DNA of 10,760 bases from an uncultured Lachnospiraceae bacterium (lineage in GTDB: Bacteria > Bacillota > Clostridia > Lachnospirales > Lachnospiraceae): the NCBI GenBank assembly GCA_948794795.1, contig CAQGLR010000070.1, positions 1 to 10,760 of the forward strand. The letters are read 5' to 3'. Every line of letters begins with the position of its first letter. Position 1 is the first letter of the stretch. The position numbers were made by a program, and so were the translations under genes. Shown one piece after another: positions 7,110 to 10,760 of the stretch. The notes under the pieces are model-generated. The model had not been told where the DNA came from. It saw only the letters and a program-made list of their open reading frames with translations, and did not search any database.

Positions 7110-8255
7110 ATGGTTGTTGATTTAAAAGAAAGCAGGGAAAAAATAGACAGGATAGACAGGCAGATTGCAGAATTATTTGAAGAGAGGATGACTGTTGCAG
7201 CAGACGTTGCAGCATATAAGAGAAGTACAGGGAAAAAGGTATTTGACCCTGTGCGTGAAGATGAAAAGATAAAGGCTTTAAGGGAAATGACAGATAACGG
7301 GTTTAATAAGACTGGTATAGAAGATTTATTCAGGCAGATTATGTCTATCAGCCGTAAATACCAATATAATGTGCTTGGTACTGAAAATGATTTAAAACAG
7401 GTTTTCCGCCAGGTAAATTCTTTTGATGTTGATTCTGATACAAGGATTGTTTGTTTTGGTGAACATGGTGCTTATACAGAACAGGCAATGGAAGAAGTAT
7501 TTGGCAAGGATATAACAGCAATAAATAAGAGTACATTTAAGGATGTAATGGAAACTGTTGCTGGCGGTGAGGCTAAATTTGGTGTACTGCCTATTGAAAA
7601 TACATCTACAGGCGGGATTACAGATATCTATGACCTGCTTCTTGACTATGATGTGACAATAGTTGCAGAGCATGTTGTTAAAGTTGAACAGGCTCTTATG
7701 GGACTGCCAGGCACAAGTATTGAAGATATTAAAATGGTATATTCACATCCACAGGGGCTTATGCAGTGTGCAAAGTTTTTAGAAGAACATCCAGGAATTT
7801 TAACGAAAACTTATTCTAGTACATCAGCTGCTGCTAAAAAGGTTGCAGAAGACGGGGACAAGTCCCAGGCAGCAATAGCAAGCAGCAGGGCAGCAGATAT
7901 ATTTGGCCTTGATATAATTAAGGAAAAGATAAATTATGAAAGTAAAAATTATACACGCTTTATAATAATTTCAAACCAGAAAATATTTTTATCAAATGCC
8001 AATAAAATAAGCCTTTCATTTGAAATAAAACACCAGGCAGGGGCACTTTATAATATGCTTTCTAATTTTTATTATAATGGGCTGAACCTTACTAAAATTG
8101 AATCAAGACCAATAGAAAACAGAAACTGGGAATACAGGTTTTTTGTGGATATTGAGGGAAACCTTAATGAACCAGAAGTGGGAAATGCACTTGCAAGTAT
8201 AAGTGAATTTGCCAATAAACTGGCTGTACTTGGCAATATTGTTACTATCTCTTAA
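7110..8255 (+). CDS. pheA: Bifunctional chorismate mutase/prephenate dehydratase (P-protein)
   Basis: This 381-aa enzyme converts chorismate to prephenate and then to phenylpyruvate, the precursor of phenylalanine. Residues about 3-88 form an AroQ-type chorismate mutase with candidate active-site residues Arg9, Arg26, Lys37, Arg49, Glu50 and Gln76. Residues about 111-290 are prephenate dehydratase, with GEHGAYTEQA (117-126), GVLPIENTSTG (158-168) and the catalytic motif NYTRF (280-284, Thr282). Residues about 298-381 are an ACT domain with GALY (311-314) and ESRP (331-334), the motifs linked to phenylalanine feedback inhibition. Length and domain order match the family. ATG 7110 has only a modest ribosome site (AGGA at 7095-7098, GGTGG at 7101-7105). 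The leader is structured, which may reflect regulation by amino-acid supply. Confidence 0.95.
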   Translation: MVVDLKESREKIDRIDRQIAELFEERMTVAADVAAYKRSTGKKVFDPVREDEKIKALREMTDNGFNKTGIEDLFRQIMSISRKYQYNVLGTENDLKQVFRQVNSFDVDSDTRIVCFGEHGAYTEQAMEEVFGKDITAINKSTFKDVMETVAGGEAKFGVLPIENTSTGGITDIYDLLLDYDVTIVAEHVVKVEQALMGLPGTSIEDIKMVYSHPQGLMQCAKFLEEHPGILTKTYSSTSAAAKKVAEDGDKSQAAIASSRAADIFGLDIIKEKINYESKNYTRFIIISNQKIFLSNANKISLSFEIKHQAGALYNMLSNFYYNGLNLTKIESRPIENRNWEYRFFVDIEGNLNEPEVGNALASISEFANKLAVLGNIVTIS

Positions 8256-8424
8256 TAAAAATATAAAGAGGGTTGTAAAAATGGTTCTTGGTTCTTAAGT
8301 GGTTGTATTAATTATAGGCTATATATTAAATGACAAGTATAAGATACATTTATAGTATGGAATATTGGATATTTGTTAATTTTTAAGCCTGTGTAGTATT
8401 GGCAAAATTTATATGGAGGAACAT

Positions 8425-9975
8425 ATGAAAAAGGGACAAATATATAGTGGCATTGTGGAATATGTTGATTTTCCAGATAAGGCGGTTGTATTAACAAAAG
8501 AAACTGATATAAATGGCATTGAAAAGAAATATTTTGTTAAGGTGAAAGGGGCATTACCTGGACAGGAAATAGAATATATTGTTAAAAAGGCACGCCAGGA
8601 TAAATGCCAGGGACGTTTAACCAGGATTATTAAAAAATCACCATATGAAACTGAAGAACCAGCATGTATACAATATGGAATTTGTGGAGGATGCAGTTAC
8701 CAGACTTTGCCATATAAAACACAGCTTGAACTGAAGAAAAAGCAGGTTTTAAAACTGGTTAATAATGTTGTAGAAGAAGGTTCTTATATTTTTGATGGAA
8801 TTTTTCCAAGCCCTTGTATATGGGAATACAGAAATAAAATGGAATTTTCATTTGGGGATGAATATAAAGGAGGGCCGCTTTCCCTTGGTCTTCATAAAAA
8901 AGGAAGTATACATGATGTAATTAATGCTTCAGGGTGTAAAATTGTAAATAATGATTATTCAAAAATTCTTGATTGTGTAAAGGAATTTTTTACTGGAAGA
9001 CATGTTCCACATTATAATAAGAATACACATATTGGTATTTTGCGCCATTTGCTTATACGCCGTGCAGCATCTACAGGGGAAATCCTTGTTGCCCTTGTAA
9101 CAACATCTGCACTGGCAGATGTTATAGAATGGTCTGGGCTTGAAGAGCTTGGCAGTAAGCTGCAGGACCTGGACCTTGATGGAAAGATTACTGGTTTTCT
9201 GCATATTATTAATGATGGTCTGGGAGATGTTGTAAAAAGCGAAGGGATATATACTGTTTTTGGAAAAGACTGGATTCTTGAAGAAATACTGGGGCTTAAA
9301 TTTAAGGTTTCTGTATTTTCTTTTTTCCAGACAAATACAAAAGGGGCGGAAGTTTTATATAATTGTGCAAGGAATTATATTCTTGGAGATACTATAAATG
9401 ATGTGCAGGAAAGTAGCATAGATGGTAAACTTGAGGATATTACATTGGATGAAAAAAGTGGGAAATGTGATAATATATGTGTTGTAAAAGAGGATGGGAT
9501 GGACAGATGTAATAAGGGGGATAATGGGTTTAAGGATAAGGTGGTTTTTGACTTATACAGCGGGACTGGTACAATAGCACAGATTATAGCTCCTGTTGCT
9601 AAAAAGGTAATAGGAGTTGAAATTGTAGAAGAAGCAGTTTTGGCAGCACGCCAGAATGCAGAGTTTAACGGGCTTAGTAATTGTGAATTTATAGCAGGTG
9701 ATGTACTGGAAGTGCTGGATATGGTTGATGAAAAACCCGGTTTTATAATACTGGACCCTCCAAGGGAAGGAATTAACCCTAAGGCATTGAAAAAGATAAT
9801 TGGGTTTGGTGTAGACAGGATTGTGTATATATCTTGTAAACCAGCAAGCCTGGTAAGAGACCTTGCTGTAATGCAGGAATGGGGGTATAAGGTGGAAAGA
9901 ATGGTGTGCGTAGATATGTTTCCACAAACAGCACATGTGGAGACTATTGTGGGACTACAAAGGCAAGATATGTAG
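8425..9975 (+). CDS. rlmD: 23S rRNA (uracil-C5)-methyltransferase, RumA/RlmCD family, with internal insertion
   Basis: This 516-aa SAM-dependent enzyme makes 5-methyluridine in 23S rRNA (the RlmD site U1939; Gram-positive homologues can also modify U747). It has an N-terminal TRAM domain (about 3-68); a [4Fe-4S] site with Cys81, Cys87, Cys90 and Cys171; a SAM-binding motif DLYSGTGTIAQ (376-386); LDPPREG (443-449); nucleophile Cys471 in YISCKPASL; and the terminal HVET motif (504-507). An acidic, low-complexity stretch of about 45 residues (322-370) separates the central domain from the SAM domain, where relatives usually have a short linker. ATG 8425 is preferred because GGAGG (8415-8419) precedes it by 5 bases. 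The last codons (GLQRQDM) use CTA and look foreign, as if supplied by an integrated element; the enzyme core is intact. Confidence 0.93.
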   Translation: MKKGQIYSGIVEYVDFPDKAVVLTKETDINGIEKKYFVKVKGALPGQEIEYIVKKARQDKCQGRLTRIIKKSPYETEEPACIQYGICGGCSYQTLPYKTQLELKKKQVLKLVNNVVEEGSYIFDGIFPSPCIWEYRNKMEFSFGDEYKGGPLSLGLHKKGSIHDVINASGCKIVNNDYSKILDCVKEFFTGRHVPHYNKNTHIGILRHLLIRRAASTGEILVALVTTSALADVIEWSGLEELGSKLQDLDLDGKITGFLHIINDGLGDVVKSEGIYTVFGKDWILEEILGLKFKVSVFSFFQTNTKGAEVLYNCARNYILGDTINDVQESSIDGKLEDITLDEKSGKCDNICVVKEDGMDRCNKGDNGFKDKVVFDLYSGTGTIAQIIAPVAKKVIGVEIVEEAVLAARQNAEFNGLSNCEFIAGDVLEVLDMVDEKPGFIILDPPREGINPKALKKIIGFGVDRIVYISCKPASLVRDLAVMQEWGYKVERMVCVDMFPQTAHVETIVGLQRQDM

Positions 9976-10029
9976 AAGTCCTTGAATTTACGCACTTTGT
10001 GACTATGTTTGAATTTGACGGCGGCGGTC

Positions 10030-10063
10030 ATTTTCGGGGTAATAAACACCTCATTACGAAAAT
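10030..10063 (+). repeat. Inverted repeat in the element end
   Basis: ATTTTCG (10030-10036) and CGAAAAT (10057-10063) form a perfect 7-bp inverted repeat. An inner alternative, GTAAT (10039-10043) with ATTAC (10053-10057), shares one base with the outer arm. No T run follows in transcription order. It may be a protein-binding or end-processing site of the element; function unknown. Confidence 0.35.
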
Positions 10064-10160
10064 TAACTGCTCAGTGGTACTTGACCTCGGGTGGGGGAAC
10101 ACACAAGAGGACTTATATACAATTGAAGATAGACCAAAAGGCGAGAGCTGATTGGAGCAT

Positions 10161-10190
10161 AAGGGCATTTCCAAAAGGAAGTGTCCTTTT
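10161..10190 (+). terminator. Terminator/attenuator hairpin ahead of the element's first gene
   Basis: GGGCATTTCC (10163-10172) pairs with GGAAGTGTCC (10177-10186) around an AAAA loop, with two G-U pairs. The flanking AA/TT extend the stem to 12 bp and four T follow in total. It lies 32 bases before ATG 10222, so it would act as an attenuator on read-through into the next gene, or would stop transcription entering from the host gene. Confidence 0.6.
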
Positions 10191-10206
10191 ATTATGGCAA
10201 AAAATT

Positions 10207-10224
10207 AAAGGAGGTTCATGTATG
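10207..10224 (+). promoter_or_regulatory. Strong ribosome binding site deciding the DUF6075-like start
   Basis: AAAGGAGG at 10207-10214 lies 7 bases before ATG 10222. It rules out the much longer in-frame start at 10009, whose extra codons run through the leader and its hairpin. Confidence 0.8.
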
Positions 10225-10740
10225 AACAACACAGCGTTAAGAGCAGGGGCGCAGAGCGCCGACAACACACACATGGTTTTTGCAAACGAGGAACATGAGA
10301 AATTTTATTATGAAAAATTGGAACAGGCAAGGTATCAGGACTGTTACCATAAGGCACTGATTTACATTCTCGGTATTTCAGAGGACACAAGGAATCATTT
10401 CAGCCAGATTTATGATATTAAGTCCGGGTACATCAAAACAGAGTGTCTGCATCAGGGCTGGCAGACAAGCGGAAGTGTCAGGGTGGTAAGGCTTGCATTT
10501 AACCTTTACACGGACGGTACGCCAAGCGTTGATGACTATAAACGCAGGGACGAGCAGATTGGCGAGTGCAGGGAGTATTCCGTAAGCGATATTTTCTGCT
10601 GCGGCTACGCACTGTACTTCTGGCAGGGCATTAAACTCCGTTACCCGGAATACTGCCAAAAGCAGAGGTCTATTGAGGAAATCCTTGCAGAAATGGAGAG
10701 GAAACGTGCTGAAAATTCGACTGATGGGAACAAGGAATGA
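10222..10740 (+). CDS. DUF6075-like protein of conjugative elements
   Basis: This is a 172-aa soluble-looking protein with no signal peptide or membrane helix. The sequence (for example FANEEHEKFYYEKLEQARYQ near 20-39, the LFNLYTDG-like part LAFNLYTDGTP, and the Cys/aromatic-rich YSVSDIFCCGYALYFWQGIK) matches my memory of the DUF6075 family found on Tn916/Tn1549-like elements of Firmicutes. The role is unknown. The acidic/basic C-terminal tail is helical in character (IEEILAEMERKRAE). G+C and codon use are clearly higher than in the upstream host genes. A strong ribosome site fixes the start. Its stop overlaps a following ATG in ATGA, suggesting an operon. The family name is from recognition only and was not searched. 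Confidence 0.7.
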   Translation: MNNTALRAGAQSADNTHMVFANEEHEKFYYEKLEQARYQDCYHKALIYILGISEDTRNHFSQIYDIKSGYIKTECLHQGWQTSGSVRVVRLAFNLYTDGTPSVDDYKRRDEQIGECREYSVSDIFCCGYALYFWQGIKLRYPEYCQKQRSIEEILAEMERKRAENSTDGNKE

Positions 10741-10760
10741 TATTAAGTGGTTCGAGAAAA
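10737..10760 (+). CDS. Possible start of the next gene, cut by the window edge
   Basis: ATG 10737 overlaps the preceding stop codon as ATGA and opens a frame of eight codons (MILSGSRK) that reaches the edge. The overlap is typical of coupled operon genes, but no well-spaced ribosome site is present and eight codons are too few to identify anything. Confidence 0.3.

Larger units (their letters stand above)
9943..10760. mobile_element. Probable left end of an integrated conjugative element
   Basis: Past the HVET codons of the methyltransferase gene, base composition rises (hand count: 30% G+C at 8461-8520, 45% at 10021-10080, 53% at 10561-10620) and codon choice changes. The first gene in the new stretch is of a DUF6075 type carried on Firmicutes conjugative elements. 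In streptococci the 3' end of this methyltransferase gene (rum/rumA) is a known site for element insertion, for example by the phage-like element m46.1. The exact junction cannot be fixed without the other end; 9943 is an estimate. No integrase is inside the window. Confidence 0.55.

Noticed and set aside
9375..10049. 224-codon minus-strand open frame
   Set aside because: It lies antisense to the methyltransferase gene, is rich in Ser/Thr/Ile/Pro as expected for a shadow frame, has no recognisable domain and crosses the presumed element junction.
10009..10221. N-terminal extension of the DUF6075-like protein from ATG 10009
   Set aside because: The added codons run through the leader and a terminator-like hairpin, while a strong ribosome site directly precedes ATG 10222.
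1..10760. CRISPR array, tRNA or rRNA genes
   Set aside because: No regularly spaced direct repeats, cloverleaf-like sequences or rRNA signatures were seen.

Overview
The window looks like chromosome of a spore-forming, low-G+C Gram-positive anaerobe of the Clostridia, most likely a Lachnospiraceae member. This rests on the A/T-rich coding sequence with heavy use of ATA, AGG and TTA codons, purine-rich ribosome binding sites, a YlbJ sporulation gene, a Clostridia-type M18 aminopeptidase and a Gram-positive RumA-type rRNA methyltransferase. All convincing genes lie on the + strand. The long minus-strand open frames are shadows of those genes.

Layout: (1) 66-2208 is an overlapping OmpR-type response regulator and membrane histidine kinase. 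(2) 2288-3199 is a CorA-type divalent-cation transporter started by GTG. (3) 3275-4201 is the sporulation membrane protein YlbJ. (4) 4360-5739 is an M18 aminopeptidase. (5) 5740-6025 is non-coding and can fold into a closed three-way-junction RNA followed at once by a terminator-like hairpin. (6) 6026-6883 is a fusion of a Nudix hydrolase with a family-I pyrophosphatase-like domain. (7) 6884-7109 is non-coding with a long branched hairpin and an interleaved inverted repeat. (8) 7110-8255 is pheA (chorismate mutase, prephenate dehydratase and ACT). (9) 8425-9975 is the rRNA uracil methyltransferase gene, with an internal acidic insertion. (10) From about 9943 the base composition and codon use change. 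What follows is a leader with hairpins and a DUF6075-like gene of the kind carried on Tn916/Tn1549-type conjugative elements.

The host genes are mostly single housekeeping units with 75-290 bp gaps rather than one operon; only the two-component pair is clearly co-translated. The most interesting parts are the two structured intergenic regions around the Nudix-pyrophosphatase gene, that gene's domain fusion, and the probable left junction of an integrated element at the conserved HVET codons at the 3' end of the methyltransferase gene. That gene is a known integration target in streptococci. No complete unfamiliar multi-gene system is visible; the element runs off the right edge.
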